From Rhodospirillales bacterium (GTDB lineage: Bacteria; Pseudomonadota; Alphaproteobacteria; Micavibrionales; Micavibrionaceae), in assembly GCA_020638295.1 (NCBI GenBank), contig JACKIU010000003.1, forward strand, positions 186,001 through 250,000: DNA of 64,000 nucleotides. Direction: 5' to 3'. The notes under the pieces were generated by a model, which ran no database searches, had not been told where the DNA came from, and saw only the letters and a list, made by a program, of their open reading frames with translations. This document shows, one piece after another, positions 8,415 through 17,459 of this stretch; the first letter of the stretch is position 1, and each line of letters opens with the position of its first letter. The translations under genes were made by a program, and so were the position numbers.

Positions 8415-9050
8415 ATGAGTAACAGATGCATAATCACCGGGACGGATACGGATGTCGGTAAGACTGTCGTGGCGGCGATGTTAACGCTGGCGCTGGAGGC
8501 AACATATTGGAAACCCGTGCAATCGGGGGTTCAGGGCGGGGTGGATACAAAGACCGTACAGAAACTCACAGGATTGCCGAATGAGCGGTTCTTGCCGGAG
8601 GAATATGTGTTTACCGAGAGCTTATCACCGCACCGGGCGGCGGAGCTGGATGAGGCGCAGATTGATGTTGATGCACTGGAAATCCCCGATGTGCCGGGAC
8701 CGTTGATTATTGAAGGGGCGGGCGGGCTGATGGTGCCGTTGACGCGGCAGAACTTGCTGATCAACCTGTTTAAGCGCTGGAATGAAAGCGAACGGGTGCC
8801 GGTGATTTTGGTGGCGCGCACGGGGCTGGGGACGATTAACCATACGCTGTTATCACTTGAAGCGCTTTGGAGCCGTAAGATTCCCGTGCATGGAATTATT
8901 TTTGTCGGTGATGAAAATGGAGACAATATGCGCACGATCGGTGAGTTTTCCGACACAAAAATTCTTGGGCGCCTTCCCATGCTTGACTCTTTGAATGCAA
9001 AGACATTAACTAGCGCTTTCGAGCAAAATTTTAGTCTGGATGATTTTTAG
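8415..9050 (+). CDS. bioD: dethiobiotin synthetase
   Basis: ATP-dependent carboxylase closing the ureido ring of dethiobiotin from diaminopelargonate and CO2. 211 residues. The modified P-loop GTDTDVGKT is at 9-17, followed by YWKPVQSG (substrate lysine) and IIEGAGGLMVPL, all hallmarks of the family. ATG 8415 is just behind repeat family B. It is followed by bioA after 15 bases, with GAAGGAG between, so bioD-bioA are cotranscribed. Confidence 0.96.
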   Translation: MSNRCIITGTDTDVGKTVVAAMLTLALEATYWKPVQSGVQGGVDTKTVQKLTGLPNERFLPEEYVFTESLSPHRAAELDEAQIDVDALEIPDVPGPLIIEGAGGLMVPLTRQNLLINLFKRWNESERVPVILVARTGLGTINHTLLSLEALWSRKIPVHGIIFVGDENGDNMRTIGEFSDTKILGRLPMLDSLNAKTLTSAFEQNFSLDDF

Positions 9051-9065
9051 AAGGAGCGCGCTTTG

Positions 9066-10379
9066 ATGAACCGCATTTCACCAATCTGGCATCCGATGAC
9101 CCAGCATAAAGTGTTTGGGCCTGCGCTGCATGTGGAAAGCGGATCGGGTGCGCGGTTGAAATTGCGCGGCGGGCGTGAGGTGATCGACGGAATTTCCAGC
9201 TGGTGGGTCAATACGCACGGGCATTGTCATCCGAAAATTGTCGGGGCGGTGCGTGAGCAGGCCGGGAAGCTGGAGCAGGTGATCTTTGCCGGTTTTACGC
9301 ATGATCCGGCGGAAAATTTAACCCGTAAATTGCTCTCAACCGTGCATCAGGCGTTTCAAGGTAAGGCCGGACCGTCGCTTGATTTCGTTTTTTATTCCGA
9401 CAGCGGGTCCACGGCGATTGAAGTGGCGCTGAAAATGGCGATCGGTTTTCATGCGCAGACTGGTGAGGCGCGCGGCAAGGTGATTGCGCTGGATGGCGGG
9501 TATCACGGCGATACGTTCGGGGCGATGTCTGCGGGCAGTCGGGGTGTGTTTAATGCCCAGTATGAGCCGTTTTTGTTTGATGTTCGCCATGTGCCGTTTC
9601 CCAAAAAGGGCGAGGAAATGCGCTCTCTGGCGTGGCTGGATAAATGGCTGAAGAAATTTGGTGCGCAAACGGCGGCCTTTGTGTTTGAGCCATTGGTGCA
9701 AGGCGCGGCAGGGATGCGGGTTTATTCACCCAAGGTGCTGTCCAAGATGGCTGAGATGTGCCGAGAATATGGCGTAGTGCTGATTGCCGATGAGGTGATG
9801 ACCGGTTTTGGTCGTACGGGGTCCATGTTTGCCTGTGAACAGGCCGGGTTTACCCCAGATTTGCTGTGTCTGTCGAAGGGGCTGACCGGCGGGTTTTTGC
9901 CGATGGGCGCAACGTTGGCGAGCCAAGAGATTTACAAAGCGTTTTATCGTGATGAAAAGGCCAAGCAGTTTTTCCATTCGACCAGTTTTACCGGCAATCC
10001 GCTGGCGTGCGCAGCGGCGCTGGCTTCTCTGGAAATTTGGGATGAAGAACCGGTTATGGAGAATATCGCGGCGATTGAGGCTTCGCATCAACGCGCGGCC
10101 GGATGGTATGCGGCGCGGCCGGATATCACGGATGTGCGGGTAAAGGGCAGCATCTTTGCCATCGATGTGCGTGATGATGTGAGCGGGTATTTGTCCTCGA
10201 TTGGCGATGATATCTATAAATTCATGCTGGACAATGACGTGCTGCTGCGACCGATTGGCAATTGTATTTATATCCTGCCGCCCTATTGCATCGAGCAGCA
10301 GGATCTGGAGCGGATTTATGAAACGCTCTGGCGGTCATTGGATACGTTTCGCACGGATCGATTCCAAGAAGCGGCGTGA
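9066..10379 (+). CDS. bioA: adenosylmethionine-8-amino-7-oxononanoate aminotransferase
   Basis: Class III PLP aminotransferase that converts 8-amino-7-oxononanoate to 7,8-diaminopelargonate with S-adenosylmethionine as amino donor. 437 residues from ATG 9066, which has AAGGAG at a good distance; a TTG one codon earlier is less likely. The N-terminal WHPMTQHK, GISSWWVNTHGH, IADEVMTGFGRTG and the PLP lysine in CLSKGLTGG (Lys271) are diagnostic. It ends the bioF-bioD-bioA run. Confidence 0.97.
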   Translation: MNRISPIWHPMTQHKVFGPALHVESGSGARLKLRGGREVIDGISSWWVNTHGHCHPKIVGAVREQAGKLEQVIFAGFTHDPAENLTRKLLSTVHQAFQGKAGPSLDFVFYSDSGSTAIEVALKMAIGFHAQTGEARGKVIALDGGYHGDTFGAMSAGSRGVFNAQYEPFLFDVRHVPFPKKGEEMRSLAWLDKWLKKFGAQTAAFVFEPLVQGAAGMRVYSPKVLSKMAEMCREYGVVLIADEVMTGFGRTGSMFACEQAGFTPDLLCLSKGLTGGFLPMGATLASQEIYKAFYRDEKAKQFFHSTSFTGNPLACAAALASLEIWDEEPVMENIAAIEASHQRAAGWYAARPDITDVRVKGSIFAIDVRDDVSGYLSSIGDDIYKFMLDNDVLLRPIGNCIYILPPYCIEQQDLERIYETLWRSLDTFRTDRFQEAA

Positions 10380-10438
10380 GCGCGGCGGCTTTGGTTTTAG
10401 CGCCTTGGATAAGGTTTCCGGCGGGCTATTTTCGGTCT

Positions 10439-10466
10439 TTGCCCCTTAAAATCCCTATGCTAGTAT
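10439..10466 (+). promoter_or_regulatory. probable dnaN promoter
   Basis: TTGCCC, 16 bases, TAGTAT, ending 39 bases before the dnaN start. A moderate match to a vegetative promoter in the only gap between bioA and dnaN. Confidence 0.4.
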
Positions 10467-10505
10467 CCGATTCCCGGTTCACATTAATTTATGAAAGAGT
10501 AAGCT

Positions 10506-11621
10506 ATGAAACTGAGCATTGAGCGCGCATCCCTTCTTCGATCCCTTGGACATGTGCAAAGCGTTGTTGAGCGCCGGAATACCATTCCGATTTTGTCCAA
10601 CGTTTTGATGAAAGCCGAAGACGGGGTTTTGTCGCTGGCAACCACGGATATGGATCTGGAGATTGATGAATCTGTGGCGGCGAATGTTTCAGACGCGGGC
10701 GCGACGACGGTTCCGGCCCATACGCTGTACGACATTGTGAAAAAACTGCCTGACGGTGTGGATGTTGAGTTGTCGCTGAATGCCGAAGGGACACAAATGA
10801 CGGTGAAGTCGGGGCGTTCGCAGTTTAAGCTGAGCTGTCTGCAAACGACGGATTTTCCTGAACTTGGCGCCGGGGAGCTGCCGAGCGGATTTGCGATTCC
10901 GGCGGCGGATATGCGCGCGCTGATTGATCGTACGAAGTTCGCGATGAGCACTGAGGAGACCCGTTATTATCTGAACGGGATTTATCTGCATGAAGCCGAT
11001 CAGGACGGTGTGAAGGTTTTGCGCGCGGTGGCGACGGACGGGCACCGTCTGGCGCGTTTTGAAATGCCGCTTCCCGAGGGGGCGACCGGTATGCCGGGGA
11101 TTATCATTCCGCGCAAGACGATCGGTGAGCTGCGCAAGCTGGTTGATGAGGCGGCCGACACCATTCAAGTTACCCTGTCGGAAAGCAAAATCCGTTTTGC
11201 CTTCGATCATATCGTGCTGACTTCGAAGTTGATTGACGGGACGTTCCCTGATTATGAGCGGGTGATCCCGCAAGGGAATGACAAGATTGTCGAGGTGGAT
11301 GCGAAGCTTCTGACCAGTGCGGTGGATCGCGTGTCGACGATTTCCGACGGGAAGAGCCGGGCGATTAAAATTGCGCTGAACGGCAAGCAAATGACCGTTT
11401 CGGCGAGCAGCGCCGATGCGGGCAGTGCGACGGAAGAAGTCGAGGTGAACGGCGAAACCGATATCGAGATCGGGTTCAACGCGAAATATCTGCTGGATAT
11501 TACCTCGCAGATTGAAGGCGAAGGGTGCCGTTTGACGCTGGCCGATCCGGCCAGCCCGACGATTATTCAGGATAACAGCGATCCGAGCGCGCTTTACGTG
11601 TTGATGCCTTTGCGGGTTTAG
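10506..11621 (+). CDS. dnaN: DNA polymerase III beta sliding clamp
   Basis: Ring-shaped processivity factor that ties the replicase to DNA. 371 residues, standard length, with three clamp domains. Recognisable stretches are SVVERRNTIPILSNVLM, YYLNGIYLH, RAVATDGHRLA and the C-terminal ALYVLMPLRV, where the hydrophobic protein-binding cleft ends. AGAGTAAG precedes ATG 10506. dnaA and recF are not next to it, so this clamp gene is away from the classical dnaA-dnaN-recF order, which is not rare in alphaproteobacteria. Confidence 0.98.
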   Translation: MKLSIERASLLRSLGHVQSVVERRNTIPILSNVLMKAEDGVLSLATTDMDLEIDESVAANVSDAGATTVPAHTLYDIVKKLPDGVDVELSLNAEGTQMTVKSGRSQFKLSCLQTTDFPELGAGELPSGFAIPAADMRALIDRTKFAMSTEETRYYLNGIYLHEADQDGVKVLRAVATDGHRLARFEMPLPEGATGMPGIIIPRKTIGELRKLVDEAADTIQVTLSESKIRFAFDHIVLTSKLIDGTFPDYERVIPQGNDKIVEVDAKLLTSAVDRVSTISDGKSRAIKIALNGKQMTVSASSADAGSATEEVEVNGETDIEIGFNAKYLLDITSQIEGEGCRLTLADPASPTIIQDNSDPSALYVLMPLRV

Positions 11622-11931
11622 ATCTGGTTGTCATTTCGAGCGTATGCGAGAAGTCTCCTAATTTTAAACCACGGAGGCACGGAGTTTACAGAGGTGGTAT
11701 GAATAAAAATAAAAGGGGCTAAAGTATTTAAGAGTTAATGTTTATAGCAATTTAAATTATAGTCATTCAACTTAAGAATTATACAGGTCTGCAAACGAAG
11801 CCGTTTTTACCCTCTGGGGCACAAGTGAAAAAATCTCCTCAAAGTACCTGTATGTACGTTGTCGTCGATTTTTTCAAAAGCCGGTCGTTTTCGCCTCTGT
11901 ATAATCCTTAATTTAAACGACTATATGATTC
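11622..11931. other. repeat-rich intergenic region after dnaN
   Basis: No gene. It begins with a truncated family-B-like repeat (GTCATTTCGAGCG, 11630-11643), then CCACGGAGGCACGGAG, then a 140-bp palindromic element listed separately. TATAGCAATTTAAATTATAGTCA near 11744 resembles the terminal repeat of the IS630 element at 12300-13192 and may be the outer end of the truncated IS. Confidence 0.5.
11772..11911. repeat. 140-bp palindromic element
   Basis: The ends are imperfect inverted repeats (TTAAGAATTATACAGGTCTG on the left, complement TTAAGGATTATACAGAGG on the right). Inner arms GAAAAAATC / GATTTTTTC close a central stem around GTACCTGTATGTAC. It looks like an untranslated, potentially mobile hairpin element. 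Confidence 0.55.
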
Positions 11932-12253
11932 CTACACAAAGAGTTTATCGAGAGGCATATCGTTTGGAGCATTTTTCCAGTTGGTTTTCATGGCGCCGAA
12001 GGTTTGCTCGATGGGGTTGAAGTCGGGAGAATATTTGGGCAAGCACAAAAGTTTGTGTCCGTGTTCTTCGAGCAAGTCCCTGATTTTACTTTTGGCATGA
12101 ACGGGAGCGTTATCCATGATGACGATGCTGGGTTTTTGTAATGCACCCAAGAGATATTCTTTGACCCACCATGTCACGGTCAGGGCTTCGCGCACGTCTT
12201 CGAACAAGATCGGTACCAGCCATTCTTTCCCGCGCTCTGCTATAATCGGAAAT
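11932..12253 (-). pseudogene. IS630-family transposase, C-terminal fragment
   Basis: About 107 codons matching the end of an IS630 DDE domain: KEWLVPILFEDV, IVIMDNAPVHAK (second catalytic Asp) and LPKYSPDFNPIEQTFGAMK (catalytic Glu). The helix-turn-helix and first Asp are missing. It is similar to, but clearly diverged from, the neighbouring copy at 12314-13165, so it is a separate older element. Confidence 0.8.
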
Positions 12254-12299
12254 AAGGTGTATTAGTTGAGATTTGATCTGACATTCTTTACCAACTGCA

Positions 12300-13192
12300 T
12301 ATAGTCATTTAAATTAACATTTACACGTAACAAGAGCATCAAGGGTTGTTTTTTGCTCGGCATTTTTCCAGTTTGTTTTGATGGCTCCGAATGTATTTTC
12401 GATGGGGTTGAGGTCGGGAGAATATTTGGGGAGGCATAAGAGTTTGTGCCCTTTTTCTTCGAGCATGGCTTTGATTTTTGCTTTGGGGTGAAAGGGCGCG
12501 TTGTCCATGACGATGACACTGGGCTTTGTCAGGGTTCTCAACAAATGCTCCCTGATCCACCACAAGACGGTTGTGCCTTCGCACGAACCTTCGAACAAGA
12601 TCGGCGCAAGCCATTGTTTGCTTTTTCGCCGTTGCGCCATGATGAGATTCGTGCGCGTATTCTTCCCGCCCCGCACATCGCCGTAAATTTTATCCCGCGC
12701 TCTGCCCAGCCTGCATCGCGCCGAACATCCTCCTCAAACCCGCTCTCATCAAAGTAAATAATGTTGTCGGAGCCATACGCGCAGAGCAGTTTGCGCAGGC
12801 GGCACAGATATGCCGCTCTTTTCATATTGTTTCGTTCCAAATATCGTCGTTGTTTTTTTAACGATTTTCATCGTCTTAAGCGCTATCGACAGGCCGGGAA
12901 CGCTGATGCCAAAAATCTCAGCGCGTTCGCGTAATAGCATATCCGGATGTTGCCGCACATGACGGCGAAGCTCTTCCTTGTCCAATTTGCGACGCCGCAA
13001 ACCATGTTTCTTAGGAGAAAGGTCACCGCGCAACAACCAGTTATAAACACTCTTGCGCGATACGTTATAACGGCGCGCCGCTTCCGCTTTGCTGCCGCCC
13101 GAGAGAACAAAATCCACGACCCGCTCTCGTATATCAATCGAACATGTCATACCAAAATATAACATGTGTAAATATTATTTTAAATTACTATA
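12300..13192 (-). mobile_element. IS630-family insertion sequence, inactivated
   Basis: The left end (TATAGTCATTTAAATTAAC at 12300) and the right end (complement TATAGTAATTTAAAATAA, ending 13192) form imperfect inverted repeats of about 28 bases. The transposase lies between them on the minus strand. The TA at both edges agrees with the TA target of this family. It has landed beside an older IS630 fragment and an IS481 fragment. Confidence 0.75.
12314..13165 (-). pseudogene. IS630-family transposase with two frameshifts
   Basis: The N-terminal part (13165 to about 12855) is a helix-turn-helix domain: GGSKAEAARRYNVSRKSVYNWL. At an A7 run (12853-12859 on the plus strand) the frame must shift +1 to continue into the DDE domain (YFDESGFEED). 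IS630 elements often use such runs for programmed frameshifting. A second shift near 12690 (AAAATTT) is needed to reach YGDVRGGKNTRTN, VIVMDNAPFHPK and LPKYSPDLNPIENTFGAIK. The second shift is not expected of a working element, so I treat the gene as broken; each catalytic residue (D, D, E) is still encoded. Confidence 0.82.
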
Positions 13193-13213
13193 GAAAGCAA
13201 AGGAGTGTCAGTC

Positions 13214-13706
13214 ATGAGCAGTTATCAAGAAAAAATCATCAAACCGAAGTTGGGCGTATTGGAGCTTGCCAAGCAATTGGGCAATGTTTCGCAAGCCTGC
13301 AAAGTCATGGGCTATAGCCGTGATACGTTCTATCGCTACAAGGAACTGTACGAGAACGGCGGAGAAAGCGCTGATTGAGATCAGCCGCAAGAAACCGATC
13401 CTCAAGAACCGCGTGGCGGAAAGCGTGGAGCGAGCCTGCATCGAGATCGCCGTTGAGTTTCCGGCCTACGGCCAGCAACGCGCCGCGAATGAACTGCGTA
13501 AAAAAGGCATATTGATCTCGCCCGGAGGCATCCGTTCGGTATGGCTACGCAACGATCTGGAGACCATGAAAAAGCGCCTCAAAGCCTTGGAAGCCAAGGT
13601 TGCCCAAGACGGCATCATCCTCACCGAAGAACAGCTGGCCGCTCTGGAAAAGCAAAAGTCCAAACGTGAGGCCCATGGTGAGATTGAGAGCGAACACCCC
13701 GGATAG
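13214..13706 (+). pseudogene. IS481-family transposase, N-terminal fragment with frameshift
   Basis: It starts MSSYQEKIIKPKLGVLELAK with a helix-turn-helix (SQACKVMGYSRDTFYRYKEL) typical of IS481 transposases. After ENGGE the frame breaks and resumes as EKALIEISRKKPILKNRV in another frame. It ends at ESEHPG, exactly before the integrase catalytic core should begin, with an immediate stop. The whole DDE domain is gone. AAGGAG precedes the ATG. Confidence 0.85.
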
Positions 13707-13918
13707 ATATTACACGCTGTGGGCCAACATCCTCGAAAACCGCAACGCCGTTTGATCGAGTTTCTTTTGCAGCTTGTCAAAGTCTTTGTTCCTTTCACGC
13801 ATCGCAATTTTTCCGTCAGAAATTTTTGGCGTATAACATGCAACCATAATGCGAAGTTTTCTCGATTTATTCGTGTAACGTGCATATAATCGCCCTTGTG
13901 TGTTCGTGGGGCTTTTTC

Positions 13919-15574
13919 ATGTTTTTGCAATTTTCTTCTCTGAGAATATGCCAAAGAATTATGCTGGCGTTTTTATGCGGGTTGGCGGCTGGTTCACTGC
14001 TTATGGTTGCATATTATGCGCGTACTGATCCGCAGTCTTTGTGGTTGTTTCTTTTTTCAGGTGTTTTTTGCGTTCTTGTCGTTTCCTTTCTGTTACGTGC
14101 GGAGCAGGGAAAGACCATAGAGGGAATGATTGAGGCGCGAACGGGAGAGTTGAAGGAAAGTAACGCTTTTGCCCAGCTCATTGCCGATCACATTCCCGAT
14201 ATGATGTTTGTGAAGGATAAGGACCTTAATATTGTGCGCGCGAATAAGGCTTTTTTGGAGATGTATGATCCGAAGGAGCGTGGCAACATTCTCGGGACGA
14301 GCGGGCTTGAGCAGTTCCCCAGGCATCAGCAGGAGATGTATAGCCGTGAGGACACAAAAGTTCTTGGTGATGGCTATTCGGAAGTTGTTGAGGAAAATAC
14401 AATTTATGATGGAACGACGCGTACATTGTTGACTCGCAAAATCGGCTTTAAGGATGAGCGTTCTCAGCCGTTCTTGCTTGGTTTTTCACGCGATATTACA
14501 GAAGAACTGATGGCGCAAAATAAGCTTCAGGCGATTTTGGATACGACGGCAGACGGGCTGATTACCATTGATAGCGAAGGCATTGTTGAATCCTACAACA
14601 AAGCGTGTGAGGGAATATTCGGTTACGCTTCGGAAGAGGTGGTCGGTCAAAATATCAAGATGCTGATGCCTAAGCGTTATGCGGAACAACATGATCAATT
14701 TATTCTAAATTACCTGAATTCAGGTGAGACAAAAATTATCGGTATCGGCCGGGAAGTTGAGGCTCAGCATAAGAACGGGCGTGAATTTCCAATTTATTTG
14801 GGCATTTCCGAGGTTATGGTCGGAAAACGGCATTTTTTCAGCGGCATTGTTCGCGATATTACCCGGCAGAAAGCGGCCGAAGAGGAGCTGCGGCGTTCCA
14901 ATGAGGAATTGCAGGATTTTGCTTATGTTGTCTCGCATGATTTGAAGGCGCCGTTGAGGCATTTGTCGCTGAGCGCCGGATTTTTGGCGCGGGAATATGG
15001 AGACAAACTTGATGAGCGCGGGCATGAGTTCTTGCACAAGATGCTTAAAAGTACCGATCATATGCAAAACATGATCGAAAGTCTGTTGTCCTATGCGCGA
15101 GTGGGTCAGAGCAAGCGATCTTCGTTTAAGCCTGTCGCGCTTAAAGAGGTTTTGGGTGAAGTTCTTGAAGTTATGGGCGTTACGATTGAGGAAAGTCGTG
15201 CGCAAATCAAGATGGATGAGCTTCCGGCTGTAACCGGCGATAAGGACTTGCTTGAGCAACTGTTTCAAAACCTCATTCAGAATTCGATTAAATACGCCAA
15301 GGCGGATACTCCGCCCGAAATTACTATTGATTGTGAAAAATCCCACGGGTATTGGCGCATCTCGGTGGCCGATAACGGTATAGGAATCGTGCCGAAATAT
15401 GCGGACAGGGTTTTTGACATTTTTGAACGGCTGCATCGTGATGATGAATATGAAGGTGTCGGGATTGGTCTGTCGATTTGTCAGCGTATTGTGACTTTTC
15501 ACGGCGGTGAGATTTGGCTTGATAAAGATTATGATCAGGGGGCGAAGTTTGTTTTTACTCTGAGGGCTGCGTAA
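13919..15574 (+). CDS. membrane PAS-domain sensor histidine kinase
   Basis: 551 residues from ATG 13919; a GTG at 13880 in frame is an alternative start. Two membrane helices (about 11-33 and 39-58) are followed by a PAS domain (about 78-190), a second PAS with PAC (about 195-325), a HisKA domain with the phosphorylated His340 in YVVSHDLKAPLRH, and an HATPase domain with NLIQNSIKYA, DNGIGI and GVGIGLSICQRI. The kinase core resembles the bacteriophytochrome-type class. A single-domain response regulator follows after 37 bases and is the likely partner. The signal sensed is unknown; PAS domains often bind small ligands, haem or flavin. Confidence 0.93.
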   Translation: MFLQFSSLRICQRIMLAFLCGLAAGSLLMVAYYARTDPQSLWLFLFSGVFCVLVVSFLLRAEQGKTIEGMIEARTGELKESNAFAQLIADHIPDMMFVKDKDLNIVRANKAFLEMYDPKERGNILGTSGLEQFPRHQQEMYSREDTKVLGDGYSEVVEENTIYDGTTRTLLTRKIGFKDERSQPFLLGFSRDITEELMAQNKLQAILDTTADGLITIDSEGIVESYNKACEGIFGYASEEVVGQNIKMLMPKRYAEQHDQFILNYLNSGETKIIGIGREVEAQHKNGREFPIYLGISEVMVGKRHFFSGIVRDITRQKAAEEELRRSNEELQDFAYVVSHDLKAPLRHLSLSAGFLAREYGDKLDERGHEFLHKMLKSTDHMQNMIESLLSYARVGQSKRSSFKPVALKEVLGEVLEVMGVTIEESRAQIKMDELPAVTGDKDLLEQLFQNLIQNSIKYAKADTPPEITIDCEKSHGYWRISVADNGIGIVPKYADRVFDIFERLHRDDEYEGVGIGLSICQRIVTFHGGEIWLDKDYDQGAKFVFTLRAA

Positions 15575-15611
15575 TTATTTGGGAGCATGATTTTAATAAA
15601 GGATTGTACTG

Positions 15612-16055
15612 ATGAAAAACTCTGAACCTATTCAAATTCTTATGGCTGAAGATCAGGAAACGGACGCTTTTTTTGTTGAGCAGGCTTTTGCTCAGTCGAA
15701 GATAGAAAATGTTGTGCATTGGGTACGGGACGGTCAGGAGGTTATGGATTTTTTATCGGGTGAGGGTAAGTATGAGCAACAGCCGCGTCCGCATTTGATT
15801 ATTCTCGATATCAAAATGCCGCGTAAGGACGGGATGGAAACGCTTGAAGAGATTAAAGGTGATGAGCGGCTTAAGGATATTCCTGTGCTGATAATGTCTG
15901 GGTCGCAGGCACCTGATGATGTCCTTAAAGCGTATAAGAAACATGCCAATGCGTATGTCGCGAAAACCAACGGCTTTGACGATATGCTTAGTTTTGTTGA
16001 GGCGGTTGAAAAGTTCTGGTTTATGAGGGCGCGGTTGCCACAGGCTCAGGTCTGA
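15612..16055 (+). CDS. single-domain response regulator (Rcp1-like)
   Basis: 147 residues, receiver domain only. The acidic pair AEDQE, the phospho-acceptor Asp66 in LIILDIKMP, the Thr/Ser switch in LIMSGS and a conserved lysine in YVAKTNG are present. There is no output domain, so it probably passes phosphate on or acts by protein contact. It lies 37 bases behind the histidine kinase on the same strand. Such kinase-plus-receiver pairs accompany phytochrome-type kinases. Its stop codon abuts the stop of the convergent gene. Confidence 0.93.
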   Translation: MKNSEPIQILMAEDQETDAFFVEQAFAQSKIENVVHWVRDGQEVMDFLSGEGKYEQQPRPHLIILDIKMPRKDGMETLEEIKGDERLKDIPVLIMSGSQAPDDVLKAYKKHANAYVAKTNGFDDMLSFVEAVEKFWFMRARLPQAQV

Positions 16056-16895
16056 TTACAGAGAGGCCAGAGCAAAGTTTTTTAAACAGACAAAGCCGTC
16101 TTTCACGGCAATGACGATTTCACGGCTGAGACGGACGGCGATTTTTCCCGGCGCGGAGTCATGCGGTTCTTCCCAAGCGTCCAGCGCGTAGACAACCCAT
16201 AACTGATCGTCGAAGCTGGCGAGGCTGCCGAAATTTCCAAAAGCGCGGGCGGTGCGTTTGACGGTTTTGATATCGGCGTTCCAGTCCAAAAGGCGGTCTT
16301 GGTCGGTCGGCGGGGCGATGGTTGAGGCTTCTGTAGCGTTTTGCGGCTTCGCTTTTTCCCAAAGATCGGACAATTCATCGAACAGCTTTGAAACCAGATT
16401 TGGTGTGCGCATAGCGATTTTGGCGCTGTAGGTTTCTACGCTTTCCTCGGGGGAAAGCGCGAATTTTTCCTGTAGCAGGATATCCCCGGCGTCAAAGTTT
16501 TGCGTCATTTTATGGGCGGTCAGGCCTGCGGCGCTTTCAAGGTTATCGAGAATTATGCGCGGGATGGGCATAAGGCCGCGGCCTTTGGGCAAATATGTTG
16601 GATGCAGGTTTACAGCGTAGGCGCGGGCCGGATCGACGGGAGGGATTTTGTATGGATAACCGGCGGCAAAGAACAGCTCGACGCCTTTATCGAGAAAGGG
16701 ATAGAGGTGGAAATCTTCGGCCCTTGATATAATGAACGGAACGTTTCGTTTTTGCGCGAGAGTGCGGCATTGTTGATTGAAATTGAAAATATTGTCGCAT
16801 TCGAAGCTAAAGATGCCGACCAGTTCATGGCCATCCTCAATGACCCGCTCAATGGCGGGGAGCATAAAATCGTAACCGAAATAGACGAACTTCAT
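16056..16895 (-). CDS. formyltransferase family protein
   Basis: 279 residues, related to methionyl-tRNA and UDP-sugar formyltransferases. The catalytic Asn and His lie in AVNLHPTYLPKGRG, and the catalytic Asp in NFDAGDIL, in the same order as in Fmt. The N-terminal Rossmann part starts MKFVYFGYDFMLPAIERV. The C-terminal half (about 200-279) is shorter than in Fmt. Its context is not with def or fmt, so a role on a sugar or other amine is as likely as tRNA. The substrate cannot be named. Confidence 0.8.
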   Translation of the reverse strand: MKFVYFGYDFMLPAIERVIEDGHELVGIFSFECDNIFNFNQQCRTLAQKRNVPFIISRAEDFHLYPFLDKGVELFFAAGYPYKIPPVDPARAYAVNLHPTYLPKGRGLMPIPRIILDNLESAAGLTAHKMTQNFDAGDILLQEKFALSPEESVETYSAKIAMRTPNLVSKLFDELSDLWEKAKPQNATEASTIAPPTDQDRLLDWNADIKTVKRTARAFGNFGSLASFDDQLWVVYALDAWEEPHDSAPGKIAVRLSREIVIAVKDGFVCLKNFALASL

Positions 16896-16943
16896 GCTTG
16901 AAGTATCGGCAATCGCGGGGATGCTTACAAGCAGGATTTGTAA

Positions 16944-17357
16944 TTAGGCTTTGTCGTCGATAATGCGGAAGAGTTCTTCATTGAGTTCAGAGGTCGCTTC
17001 AATGGTTTTAATGTTGGCCTTGTACTGGATTTTTGCCAGATTAAGATTGACCGCTTCTTCGGCCAGATCGACATTAGGCATACCGATGAGGCCTTCGTTA
17101 TTGGCAAATGGTGAATCCGGGTCATAGGCTGGAACGAAGGGATCGTTTTTGGGTACGAATGTGCTGGTTACACCTTGGCCATTTCCTTCATTATCTGTTT
17201 GCGCGGTTTGCTGCGTGCGTAGCGGCGTATATGGCGCTTGGGCGCCTTCTTCCAAAGAACCGGCGGTTTGCAGGTTGGCAATGTTCGAGGCGCTGGCCGC
17301 CAGTTGCTTGCTGGCTGCGTTTAAACCTGTCAGTGCAATGTTAATCGGTCCAATCAT
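16944..17357 (-). CDS. FlgC-like flagellar rod-domain protein
   Basis: 137 residues. The N-terminus (IALTGLNAASKQLAASASNIAN) is the flagellar basal-body rod domain. The C-terminus (YDPDSPFANNEGLIGMPNVD, then LAEEAVNLNLAKIQYKANI) matches the end of FlgC, which is 134 residues in E. coli. It forms part of the proximal rod in the periplasm if functional. The start is ATG 17357; upstream in-frame codons are unrelated. No other flagellar gene is nearby, whereas flgC normally sits with flgB and fliE, so this may be a paralogue. Confidence 0.75.
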   Translation of the reverse strand: MIGPINIALTGLNAASKQLAASASNIANLQTAGSLEEGAQAPYTPLRTQQTAQTDNEGNGQGVTSTFVPKNDPFVPAYDPDSPFANNEGLIGMPNVDLAEEAVNLNLAKIQYKANIKTIEATSELNEELFRIIDDKA

Positions 17358-17459
17358 ATCTAGAGTTATAGCATGAAAAACGTTAAAATCGTCTTGAGAT
17401 TTGGTCTTTTGGCTGTTCCGTCCCTGCCTATTTATGTTATCTTCAGTAAGGATCTTGTT

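Noticed and set aside
11630..11660. A full family B repeat after dnaN
   Set aside because: Only one arm (GTCATTTCGAGCG...GAGAAGTCTC) is seen; no matching second arm, so it is listed only as a fragment.
12446..12757. A plus-strand frame opposite the IS630 transposase
   Set aside because: It is the reverse of the DDE domain and has no independent signal.
13466..13954. A minus-strand frame of 162 codons opposite the IS481 fragment
   Set aside because: Most of it is the reverse of the transposase; the first 40 codons have no recognisable features.
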